Below, piece by piece: positions 1 to 5,203 of a DNA stretch of 6,776 bases (within the stretch, counting starts at the first letter, position 1; every line of letters starts with the position of its first letter). Origin of the DNA: Gemmatimonadota bacterium. Its GTDB lineage: Bacteria; Latescibacterota; UBA2968; UBA8231. The translations under genes and the position numbers were made by a program. Below the pieces are notes generated by a model. It worked only from the letters and a program-made list of their open reading frames with translations. It did no database searches and was not told the origin of the DNA. The DNA lies in contig JAPOYQ010000119.1 of NCBI GenBank assembly GCA_026706505.1, positions 821-7,596 on the forward strand, given 5' to 3'.

Positions 1-1
1 T

Positions 2-109
2 GGAGCAATCTGGAAGGAACGAACGGCTTGGCCGGAGAACACCGTTTTCCGTCGTTACTTCGAGCAACGGCTTACGAGCAACCAAGTGCGAAGCCGCATA
101 CGGGACTAG
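2..109 (+). CDS. possible 3' end of an upstream gene (partial)
   Basis: The second frame is open from the window edge to a TAG at 107-109. It reads as 35 residues, starting GAIWKERTAWPENTVFRRYF and ending RSIRD-like (VRSRIRD). The composition (aromatic, charged and amphipathic residues, few runs) looks more protein-like than the competing frame-1 reading of the same stretch, which is Arg/Ser/Pro-rich. The start lies outside the window and I recognise no domain. A short open stretch at a window edge can occur by chance, so this is a weak call. Confidence 0.25.
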   Translation, partial: GAIWKERTAWPENTVFRRYFEQRLTSNQVRSRIRD

Positions 110-342
110 AGAGCGCCGATTCGGAACCTCTGGCTAAGTTGTGGCGGCGGCGCGTTGTCCGTCCCAAGCTCCTAATTTCGGCTCGCACGTCCTCGCCAAC
201 GCTTGTCCCGCGACGAATCTGCACACCAAACTCGAAACGCATCAATTCCTTGCGCGTTGGGTCACCTGTGGCAAGATAGGGTTTCTACGCCAATAATGAA
301 GTAGTCACATCCCTTGGCGCTTTCGCTTTTGGAGAAGCATCC
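110..342. other. intergenic stretch without a convincing gene
   Basis: This stretch lies between the possible upstream gene end and the small gene at 343. A plus-frame ORF covering it (to 279) and a 56-codon minus-strand ORF (242 to 72) both lack recognisable domains. The minus reading, beginning MRFEFGVQIRRG, has a plausible composition and a weak AAGGA four bases before its ATG, so a decayed or very small gene cannot be excluded. The promoter of the 343 gene should lie here, but I see no clear -35/-10 pair. Confidence 0.4.
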
Positions 343-732
343 ATGAAGAGTATTGTCACGTCAGTCGAACAGATCGCCACAGCCGGAACTGTTGTGCCGA
401 AACCCGAAGCGCGTGGGGACTTCGTGGTTAAGGGTTGGGGGCGTCGGCGCAGAGAACGGGCACTCGTCTACACCATACCGAACCACCACGACAAGCGCCG
501 ACCATACGAAAAGGGAATCACCGAGTCGGAGTGGGCCATGGCGTATAACCGGCTAATCGAAACTGGTGAGATCACTCGCAAATGGTTTCGTTGCGCTATG
601 GCAGATTGCAATGCAGAAGGTGACTGCAACTTCACCACGATAGGCGGCATTTTCGAACTTCTTGGAATAGCCAAACACACTGACCGAGGCACATACCAAA
701 GGTATGAAACGGTAGGCAACACCGACATGTAA
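343..732 (+). CDS. small hypothetical protein, 129 aa, Cys-containing
   Basis: The function is not recognised. The ATG at 343 has GGAG at 331-334, eight bases upstream, which supports the start. Residues 1-40 look variable and basic (GWGRRRRER at 31-39). Residues 41-121 look like one compact domain: LVYTIPNHHDKRRPYEKGIT, then a predicted helix (SEWAMAYNRLIETGEI, 62-77), a Trp-Phe pair, three cysteines at 84, 89 and 95 (C-x4-C-x5-C), and the strongly patterned segment CNFTTIGGIFELLGIA (95-110). The helix followed by an 'IGGIFELLG' segment could be a small winged-helix or HTH fold, with or without a metal site. That is inference only. It lies 154 bp upstream of the nuclease gene on the same strand, so the two could be cotranscribed. 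It could be an accessory or regulatory partner, but no family assignment is made. Confidence 0.7.
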   Translation: MKSIVTSVEQIATAGTVVPKPEARGDFVVKGWGRRRRERALVYTIPNHHDKRRPYEKGITESEWAMAYNRLIETGEITRKWFRCAMADCNAEGDCNFTTIGGIFELLGIAKHTDRGTYQRYETVGNTDM

Positions 733-1845
733 GGCGTCCGTGCTTGGATAGGTGGCACAGGTGCACAGACGAGTCACATCGCGGTAGTGAGGTTGCAGGG
801 CGAGCCAACAACTCATTGGGTTAATCGGAACCTGATGGCAGGGCGTTGTTCGTGGATGACTCAGGCGGGGTAAATCAGGGCAAGCAGTGACATCACCGAA
901 TCTGTTCAACTTTGCGACTAAGGAGCTATCCCAGGATGCGGTGATCTGCTGGCTGATTGCGTGGGCTGGAGCCGAAGCGAAGGGAAAAGCTGTGGAAGAG
1001 GAATTGCGTCGCTGCGGTCGGGTGCTCCTGGATGCTCTGTTTCGAAAGTGGCGAGACTGGGGAGATGTCGAACTGGACGACTATGTCCGCACGGAGGTCT
1101 TGCACCAAGAGCAAAACATCGATGTGCTGGCTCGCGTGAATGACCGATTTGTCCTACTGATTGAGGACAAGACCAATACGGCAGCCCATGATGACCAGCT
1201 CGCAAAGTACTGGGATTTGGTGACCGAAGGGAAGACCAGCCTCGGAACCGTTGACGAAAACCATGTGTATCCGATCTACTTCAAGACTGGCAACCACTCA
1301 CTACGAGATCGTCAACATGCTGAAGAACAGGAGTATCGAGCATTTGATCGAAGCGACTTCCTGAGCGTTCTTGAAACCTACAACGGTGGAAACGAAATTC
1401 TGCTCGACTTCCGGCGACATTTGGAGCGATGGGAGCAAGATACCCACAGCTTTCGGCAGTGGACAAGGGACGGCGCCCAGTGGACCAACGAATCCAAAAG
1501 GGCAAGCCGAGGATGGGAAGGCTTCTATCGGTGGGTTGAGGAGAATTGCTTGGACGGAGGCCGCGACAATTGGGGGCCTCTCGGGAGCTTGGTGGGTGGC
1601 TATGGGGGTGTTTGGATCGAGACGATCGAGACGAGCAGGAACAGCCGATTTGCCATCTGGCTCGAGAAAGACAGAATCAGCATTCGGCTCTACGGCGCAA
1701 AGCGGAAAGTCTCTGTGACAGGGATGAATCGAGACAAGAAGTACTGGGCGCAAGCATTTGACGGGCGTGGTTCAGGTTCATTCACCCGACCTCGTCGATT
1801 GCAGGCCACACGCACCAAGCCAATGTGTGTGGCCGAATGGCGGGG

Positions 1846-1853
1846 CTGGCTAG
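1846..1853 (+). repeat. target-site duplication, left copy (CTGGCTAG)
   Basis: Eight bases abut the left IS end and are identical to 3567-3574. They encode the WLA codons of the nuclease (Trp-Leu plus the first base of Ala). Deleting one copy together with the IS restores the reading frame, which confirms this boundary assignment. Confidence 0.93.
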
Positions 1854-1870
1854 TTCCTGTCCGTAAATTC
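1854..1870 (+). repeat. IS left terminal inverted repeat
   Basis: The sequence TTCCTGTCCGTAAATTC matches the reverse complement of 3550-3566 at 16 of 17 positions. The only mismatch is at position 14. Confidence 0.93.
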
Positions 1871-1892
1871 CTAACCTGTTGAATTGGTTAGG
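1870..1892 (+). other. hairpin inside the left IS end
   Basis: CCTAACC (1870-1876) and GGTTAGG (1886-1892) can pair around a nine-base loop, just inside the left terminal repeat. The incoming nuclease frame stops within it (TGA 1880-1882). Many IS elements carry such structures to limit transcription or translation entering from outside; that role here is inference. Confidence 0.55.
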
Positions 1893-1944
1893 GAAAGCAT
1901 CCCCTTTGATGGCTTGAGACCGGCGTTTCCGGTATCCTGAGGCT

Positions 1945-1962
1945 CGTTTTTGCCCAAAAACG
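1945..1962 (+). promoter_or_regulatory. perfect palindrome upstream of the transposase
   Basis: CGTTTTTG (1945-1952) and CAAAAACG (1955-1962) are perfect inverted copies separated by CC. The palindrome lies about 30 bp before the transposase ATG, in the leader region. It could be an operator for autoregulation or a translation-limiting RNA hairpin. The sequence does not decide between them. Confidence 0.45.
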
Positions 1963-1991
1963 CAGGAAAAACGAAAACGCCGGAGGTTGCG

Positions 1992-3344
1992 ATGCGCGCG
2001 AAACACAACCCGCAGAGCAGTCTATTTGATCCCGAACCCGTTGACCATCCCGTCGCCGACGACCTTGAGTGGGCGTCGGAGTGGCTCGACGCCCACCCGG
2101 AACTGGTCGATGCGGTCGCCGCCGACCTTGGCGCTGCGGACGCGCCGGGGCCGGGGCGCTGTGGCCTGAGCTGCGAGACGGTTCTGCGCTGCGCGGTGCT
2201 GCTGCACCTGCGCCAGGCGAGCTACCGGAAGCTGGCGTTCCTGCTGGCGGACTCGCGCTCGGCGCAGCGCTTCGCGCGGCTGGACCCCACGCGGCCGCCG
2301 CCGGGCAAGTCGGCGCTGCAAGCCACCGTCGGCGCGGTCGGCGCGGCGACTTGGGAGGCGGTCGGCCTGCGGTTGCTGAACGAGGCGCAAAGGGCGGGCG
2401 TCGAGAAGGGGGCGGCGGTGCGCATCGACTCCACGGTGACCGAGACGCACGTCCTGGCGCCCTCGGACAGCCGTCTCCTGTTCGACGGGGTGCGGGTGCT
2501 GACGCGGCTGCTGCGCCAGGCGCGGGACGGGTTGGGCGCGTCGGCCATCGACTTCCACGACCATTGCCGGGCCGCCAAGCGGCGGGCGCGGGAAGCCGGT
2601 TCGCAGCGCGGCGCCAAGCGGCGGGCCGGGACCTACCGCAAGCTGCTGCGGCTGGCGGGCAGGACGCGGGGGTACGTCGAGAGCGCCCTGCCGGCGGTCA
2701 TTGCGGCGGACGCGCCTTGGAGTCCGCGTTGGGTCGAGGCCGCGCGGGCGTGCCTGGACCTGCTGGACCGCGTGGTCGACCAGACCGAGCGGCGGGTGTT
2801 CGGCGGCGAGAAGGTGCCGGCGGCGGAGAAGGTGGTGAGCCTGTTCGAGCCGCACACGGACATCATCGTCAAGGGCGGGCGCGGCACGAGCTACGGGCAC
2901 AAGGTCAACCTGTCCACGGGGCGCAGCGGGCTGGTGCTCGACGTGGTGGTGGAGGACGGCAACCCGGCGGACAGCGCGCGCTGCCTGCCGATGCTCAAGC
3001 GGCACGTCGGGCGTTACGGGGAGCCGCCGTCGCGGGCGGCCTTCGACGGCGGCTACGCCTCAAAGGAGAACCTCAAGGAGGCCAAGGCCCTGGGCATCGA
3101 GCATGTGGCGTTCAACAGGAAGCGCGGGCTGAAGGCCGCCGACATGACGCCGTCGTCGTGGCTGTACCGGCGGCTCAGGAACTTCCGGGCCGGCGTCGAG
3201 GCGGGCATCTCCTACCTGAAGCGGTGCTTCGGCTTGGGGCGCTGCCTCTGGCGCGGCCTTGAGCGCTTCAAGGCCTACGTCCACTCGGCGGTGTTCGCCC
3301 ACAACCTGATGCGCTTGGCGCGGCTGCGTCCGAAACTGGCTTGA
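1992..3344 (+). CDS. DDE transposase of the insertion sequence (ISNCY-like)
   Basis: This is a 450-aa enzyme that would cut and join the element's ends. I chose the ATG at 1992 because GGAGG (1982-1986) lies five bases upstream. An in-frame TTG at 1950 falls inside the palindrome and has no such site. The N-terminal part (residues about 20-130) is a helical DNA-binding region including LRQASYRKLAFLLADSRSAQ. The RNase-H-like catalytic parts follow: D146 in AVRIDSTVTETH, D352 in AAFDGGYAS and E403 in FRAGVEAGISYLKR, the last matching R-x3-E-x6-K typical of IS4/IS5-type transposases. A long Arg/Ala-rich helical insert (about 165-260) separates the first Asp from VSLFEPHTDIIVKGGRGTSY (282-301), a segment I associate with transposases annotated ISNCY. 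No frameshift or internal stop is seen, so it appears intact. Antisense and +2-frame ORFs over this gene are GC-rich shadows. Confidence 0.9.
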   Translation: MRAKHNPQSSLFDPEPVDHPVADDLEWASEWLDAHPELVDAVAADLGAADAPGPGRCGLSCETVLRCAVLLHLRQASYRKLAFLLADSRSAQRFARLDPTRPPPGKSALQATVGAVGAATWEAVGLRLLNEAQRAGVEKGAAVRIDSTVTETHVLAPSDSRLLFDGVRVLTRLLRQARDGLGASAIDFHDHCRAAKRRAREAGSQRGAKRRAGTYRKLLRLAGRTRGYVESALPAVIAADAPWSPRWVEAARACLDLLDRVVDQTERRVFGGEKVPAAEKVVSLFEPHTDIIVKGGRGTSYGHKVNLSTGRSGLVLDVVVEDGNPADSARCLPMLKRHVGRYGEPPSRAAFDGGYASKENLKEAKALGIEHVAFNRKRGLKAADMTPSSWLYRRLRNFRAGVEAGISYLKRCFGLGRCLWRGLERFKAYVHSAVFAHNLMRLARLRPKLA

Positions 3345-3549
3345 CCCCCTCGCCCGCCGCCATCCGGCAGGCCAGCCGGGGGACGCCCGCGGCCCGGTGT
3401 CGGGCGCATGGCGGCAGAGACCGACAACGGGTGCCCCAACCGCTGGCCAACGGCTTGCTGCGGCGAGCGAATCGATTGTTGACGCATCAATCCCGCGCCG
3501 GTGCGACAATGAACGGCCCCGCCCCTCACGCCTCGCACCGTCCGAACCC
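3345..3549 (+). other. non-coding right part of the IS, with a GC-rich hairpin
   Basis: Between the transposase stop and the right terminal repeat I see no gene. A hairpin CCGGC (3364-3368) / GCCGG (3375-3379) with a six-base loop lies about 20 bp after the stop. It could help end transposase transcription, but it lacks a following T-run, so it is not a classic terminator. Confidence 0.4.
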
Positions 3550-3566
3550 GAAATTACGGACAGGAA
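3550..3566 (-). repeat. IS right terminal inverted repeat
   Basis: Read on the minus strand from 3566 this is TTCCTGTCCGTAATTTC, the partner of the left end at 1854-1870. Confidence 0.93.
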
Positions 3567-3574
3567 CTGGCTAG
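3567..3574 (+). repeat. target-site duplication, right copy (CTGGCTAG)
   Basis: This second copy lies directly after the right IS end. The bases just outside the two copies differ (G before the left copy, C after the right), as expected for an 8-bp staggered cut. Confidence 0.93.
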
Positions 3575-3675
3575 CTTTCTCCGATAGCGGAAGGCTCGAC
3601 TTGGAACGAACGGCAAAGAACCTGAAAAGAGCTAGGAGAACTCTCCTGAGCACAATCAGAGACAGCCGAAGGTAG
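3575..3675 (+). pseudogene. displaced 3' end of the PD-(D/E)XK nuclease gene
   Basis: Joining base 1853 directly to 3575 keeps the reading frame. The codon G|CT gives Ala, followed by FSDSGRLDLERTAKNLKRAR and a short basic tail, to the TAG at 3673-3675. That adds 33 residues to the 322 native codons upstream of the element, for 355 aa. The tail is Arg/Lys-rich and probably helical. No stop or frameshift has accumulated in it, so the insertion looks recent. An ORF entering this tail from inside the IS (ATG at 3397) exists, but its IS-derived part has no gene-like features, so I do not call a gene there. Confidence 0.85.
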
Positions 3676-3740
3676 CTTTAGTGGTGGAATTCCGAACACG
3701 GCGACTGCACTTCCGGTGCCCTGTCTGGGGTGCACTAAAG
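3676..3740. terminator. inverted repeat after the nuclease gene, possible transcription end
   Basis: CTTTAGTG (3676-3683) begins right after the nuclease stop codon and has a perfect inverted copy, CACTAAAG (3733-3740), 49 bases further on. It lies in the 198-bp convergent region between the nuclease and methyltransferase genes, where a shared terminator is expected. The long loop and absence of a T-run make the terminator reading uncertain. The rest of the spacer (to 3873) holds nothing I recognise. Confidence 0.3.
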
Positions 3741-3873
3741 TGGGAATCCGTCCCATCATAGTGCCCTACGGCGTAGCCTTCTGGCCAAGCAGGTCCAAGG
3801 TGGCGGTGGTTGAGCAGTGGTTCGTCCTGTGTTGCTAACAGAGTAGCTGCCTGAGAGAGAATCCGCGAAACTC

Positions 3874-4878
3874 TCAACTTGCCCTTGCTTTCCCAGCCTT
3901 TTCTTTGGCGCGATCCTCAGCCTTTAGTTCGTGTCGTCGCCGACGGCGGTTCAGCAGGGAGCACTCATGGCTACAAGTTACCGCCCGCCCACCCGTCGCT
4001 TGAGACCGTGCCGCGGGAATCTCGCCCTCGCACCATCGGCAGACCGCGACGGATTCATCTTCCCCAACTGGCTCGTCTAGCGGGTCCGCTCGCGACTCCG
4101 GTGGGGAGACCGAATCTTCCTCCGTCTCGTTCACTCGCCGTTCAGCGATGGACGTGTATTCGCGGCTGACATCTACCCCTAGCCATCGTCGCCCCGTCGC
4201 CTTGGCCATCTTGCAGGTCGTCCCCGCGCCACACATAGGGTCGAACACGAGGTCGCCCCGGTTCGACCAAGATAGGATGTGGTCCCTTGCTAGATTTTCG
4301 GGAAACATTGCCGGGTGCTTGAAAGCGTACATGTCGCTGGTGGTCCCATTTTTGCCAACAGCATAGGACCAGATGTTCGTACGCACCTTGTGCTCGCTCA
4401 GCGACCCTATCTTCTTTCGATTTATGCCATCGGCGCCCTTCAGATACGGCACTTGCGCTGGTCCCGAACGCACACTCGGGCTTCGTAGTGGATTGAACGT
4501 GGTTGGCGTTCCCTTGCTGAACACGAACATGAACTCGTAGCAATTTATGTACGCGCGTTTGCGCATGAATGGGGTGTTTCGTTTCTTGAAGATCATGACA
4601 TCGTAAACCGTGAAGCCTGCCTTGCGGAACGCAAAGGCGTGCTCGAAGCTGGTCAGTGTGCGACCACCGTTGATTCGGTCGCCAACCACCCACACGACTA
4701 CCCCACCATCCTTTACGACCCTATAGAGACCCGTTGCAACGGCTTCGCAGTCGAACGTGAAGCCTTTGTAGTCACGCAAGTCGTCGTAGGGCGGCGACGT
4801 CACCACCAGATTGACTGATTTTTCCTCCATCTTCTCCATGAAAGTTGCACACTCCGCAGTGTGAATGCCCGATTCCAC
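3874..4878 (-). CDS. DNA amino-methyltransferase (N4-C or N6-A), beta-class, with C-terminal zinc-knuckle-like tail
   Basis: Transfers methyl from S-adenosylmethionine to an exocyclic amino group of a DNA base. Numbering from the GTG at 4878 (334 aa), catalytic motif IV is TSPPYDDL (27-34). The SAM-binding motif I, FDPMCGAGTT (212-221), lies C-terminal, followed by GRRWLGVDVSREY (229-241). The order IV-then-I is the beta class of the N6_N4_Mtase family. SPPY is most common in N4-cytosine enzymes but also occurs in N6-adenine ones, so the base and target site are unknown. After a Glu/Pro-rich linker comes C280-x2-C283-x18-C302-x3-C306 and a basic RRRRRH tail, which looks like a small zinc-binding element. 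The GTG is preceded by AGGGAG (complement of 4888-4893) at nine bases. An in-frame TTG at 4953 would add 25 residues but has no such site. The gene converges on the nuclease and diverges from the GHKL ATPase. No specificity subunit is visible. Confidence 0.9.
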   Translation of the reverse strand: MESGIHTAECATFMEKMEEKSVNLVVTSPPYDDLRDYKGFTFDCEAVATGLYRVVKDGGVVVWVVGDRINGGRTLTSFEHAFAFRKAGFTVYDVMIFKKRNTPFMRKRAYINCYEFMFVFSKGTPTTFNPLRSPSVRSGPAQVPYLKGADGINRKKIGSLSEHKVRTNIWSYAVGKNGTTSDMYAFKHPAMFPENLARDHILSWSNRGDLVFDPMCGAGTTCKMAKATGRRWLGVDVSREYTSIAERRVNETEEDSVSPPESRADPLDEPVGEDESVAVCRWCEGEIPAARSQATGGRAVTCSHECSLLNRRRRRHELKAEDRAKEKAGKARAS

Positions 4879-4965
4879 GCTTTGAATCTCCCTAGCGGGC
4901 TGACAGCCGTCCTTCGTCGAACAATGGTAGTTCGACGAAACCAGATGAGTCAAGAGAGTAAGGGG

Positions 4966-5028
4966 GGACAGCCCGTGTGTTGGGGAGAGCCTGTGTTGGA
5001 GACAGCCTGCAGTGTTGTGTGGACAGCC
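4966..5028. repeat. four imperfect direct repeats (GGACAGCC-type)
   Basis: GGACAGCC at 4966-4973, GGAGAGCC at 4984-4991, AGACAGCC at 5000-5007 and GGACAGCC at 5021-5028 are joined by related GTGTTG-containing spacers (starts 18, 16 and 21 bases apart). They lie upstream of the methyltransferase start. They could be binding sites for a regulator, but the irregular spacing also fits degenerate tandem duplication. Confidence 0.5.
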
Positions 5029-5070
5029 GCCGCCATGGGTTGTTAAAGTACCGCACGTTCCATGTCGCCC

Positions 5071-5112
5071 TTCTGTTCGGGCCGTGCCACGGCCCCGCCC
5101 GAACGGACAGAA
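5071..5112. repeat. long GC-rich palindrome / hairpin
   Basis: GTTCGGGC (5075-5082) pairs with GCCCGAAC (5097-5104), and an inner CGTG/CACG (5083-5086/5088-5091) caps the stem. TTCT (5071-5074) and AGAA (5109-5112) extend it beyond a small bulge. A competing perfect pairing, GGGCCGTG/CACGGCCC (5079-5086/5088-5095), is also possible. It lies in the divergent promoter region, about 95 bp before the ATPase start. It could be a leader-RNA structure, an operator or a REP-like repeat. Confidence 0.55.
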
Positions 5113-5191
5113 CGACTAGAAGCGCAACGCGGCATGTGGCCGCCTTCGCGGAAAGAAGCCGCATTAGACGGCTCTTCGAGGAACCGACGCA

Positions 5192-5197
5192 AGGAGG
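5192..5197 (+). promoter_or_regulatory. ribosome binding site of the GHKL ATPase gene
   Basis: A perfect AGGAGG lies six bases before the ATG at 5204. It fixes the start of a gene whose stop is outside the window. Confidence 0.85.
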
Positions 5198-5203
5198 ACA
5201 TTC

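Larger units (their letters stand above)
887..1882 (+). pseudogene. PD-(D/E)XK superfamily nuclease, 3' end cut off by an IS
   Basis: The GTG start at 887 is preceded by CAGGG at 876-880. The N-terminus carries NLFNFATKELSQDAVICWLI (residues 5-24), the hallmark opening of the PD-(D/E)XK family known as PDDEXK_4. The likely catalytic core follows: E70, D79 in NIDVLARV, then FVLLIEDK with E93-x-K95, giving D-x13-E-x-K, and a DDQL helix at 102-105. Members are predicted metal-dependent DNA nucleases, often found in defence islands; the substrate is unknown. Codons 1-322 (to 1852) are native. From 1854 the frame runs into an insertion sequence, adds nine foreign residues (VPVRKFLTC) and stops at TGA 1880-1882, giving 331 aa. 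The lost 33 residues lie at 3575-3675. The catalytic core is intact, so a shortened protein might still fold, but the family's conserved C-terminal segment (after WRGWL) is missing. The intact length was 355 aa. The family is recognised from memory of its motif, not from a search. Confidence 0.85.
1854..3566 (+). mobile_element. insertion sequence, 1713 bp, DDE transposase, 8-bp target duplication
   Basis: Both ends are defined from the sequence. The left end begins TTCCTGTCCGTAA at 1854. The right end at 3566 is the inverted copy, with 13 perfect bases and 16 of 17 matching. The element is flanked by the direct repeat CTGGCTAG (1846-1853 and 3567-3574). It carries one complete transposase in the same orientation as the interrupted nuclease gene. 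The element is markedly more GC-rich than the genes either side, indicating arrival from a GC-rich background. The transposase resembles those often annotated as ISNCY, but the family name is tentative. Intact ends, an identical duplication and a full-length transposase suggest it is recent and potentially active. Confidence 0.93.
4879..5203. promoter_or_regulatory. divergent intergenic region between methyltransferase and GHKL ATPase
   Basis: This 325-bp stretch should hold promoters for both genes. It contains an imperfect repeat cluster (4966-5028), a strong palindrome (5071-5112) and two small hairpins, GCGGC/GCCGC (5129-5133/5139-5143) and GCGG/CCGC (5148-5151/5159-5162), in the ATPase leader. 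A weak candidate promoter for the ATPase is TGGACA (5020-5025), 18 bases from TAAAGT (5044-5049). Short ORFs across it have no coding character. Confidence 0.5.

Noticed and set aside
72..242. Minus-strand ORF of 56 aa beginning MRFEFGVQIRRG
   Set aside because: The composition is plausible and there is a weak AAGGA, but it is short, unrecognised and has no neighbour support. Mentioned in the gap entry only.
28..279. Plus-strand ORF of 83 codons near the left edge
   Set aside because: No clear ribosome binding site, Arg/Ser/Pro-rich composition with no domain, and overlap with a better-looking reading in another frame (2-109).
1870..1892. Integron attC-like look of CCTAACC...GGTTAGG
   Set aside because: It lies inside the IS end, is too short, and lacks the second pair of inner boxes expected of an attC site.
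2022..3262. Long minus-strand and +2-frame ORFs over the transposase
   Set aside because: Very GC-rich coding DNA opens other frames. Their products are Arg/Ala/Gly/Pro-rich, while the transposase frame has the DDE motifs and a good ribosome binding site.
14..3614. 12-bp direct repeat GGAACGAACGGC at about 16-27 and 3603-3614
   Set aside because: One 12-base match is about what chance predicts in a window this size, and neither copy borders a feature.
3397..3675. 92-codon ORF running from the IS right end into the nuclease tail
   Set aside because: The IS-derived part is non-coding and lacks a ribosome binding site. The real content is the displaced nuclease tail at 3575-3675.
4966..5028. 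CRISPR-like array
   Set aside because: The repeats are only about 8 bp, imperfect, irregularly spaced by 16-21 bases with similar spacers, and there are no cas genes.
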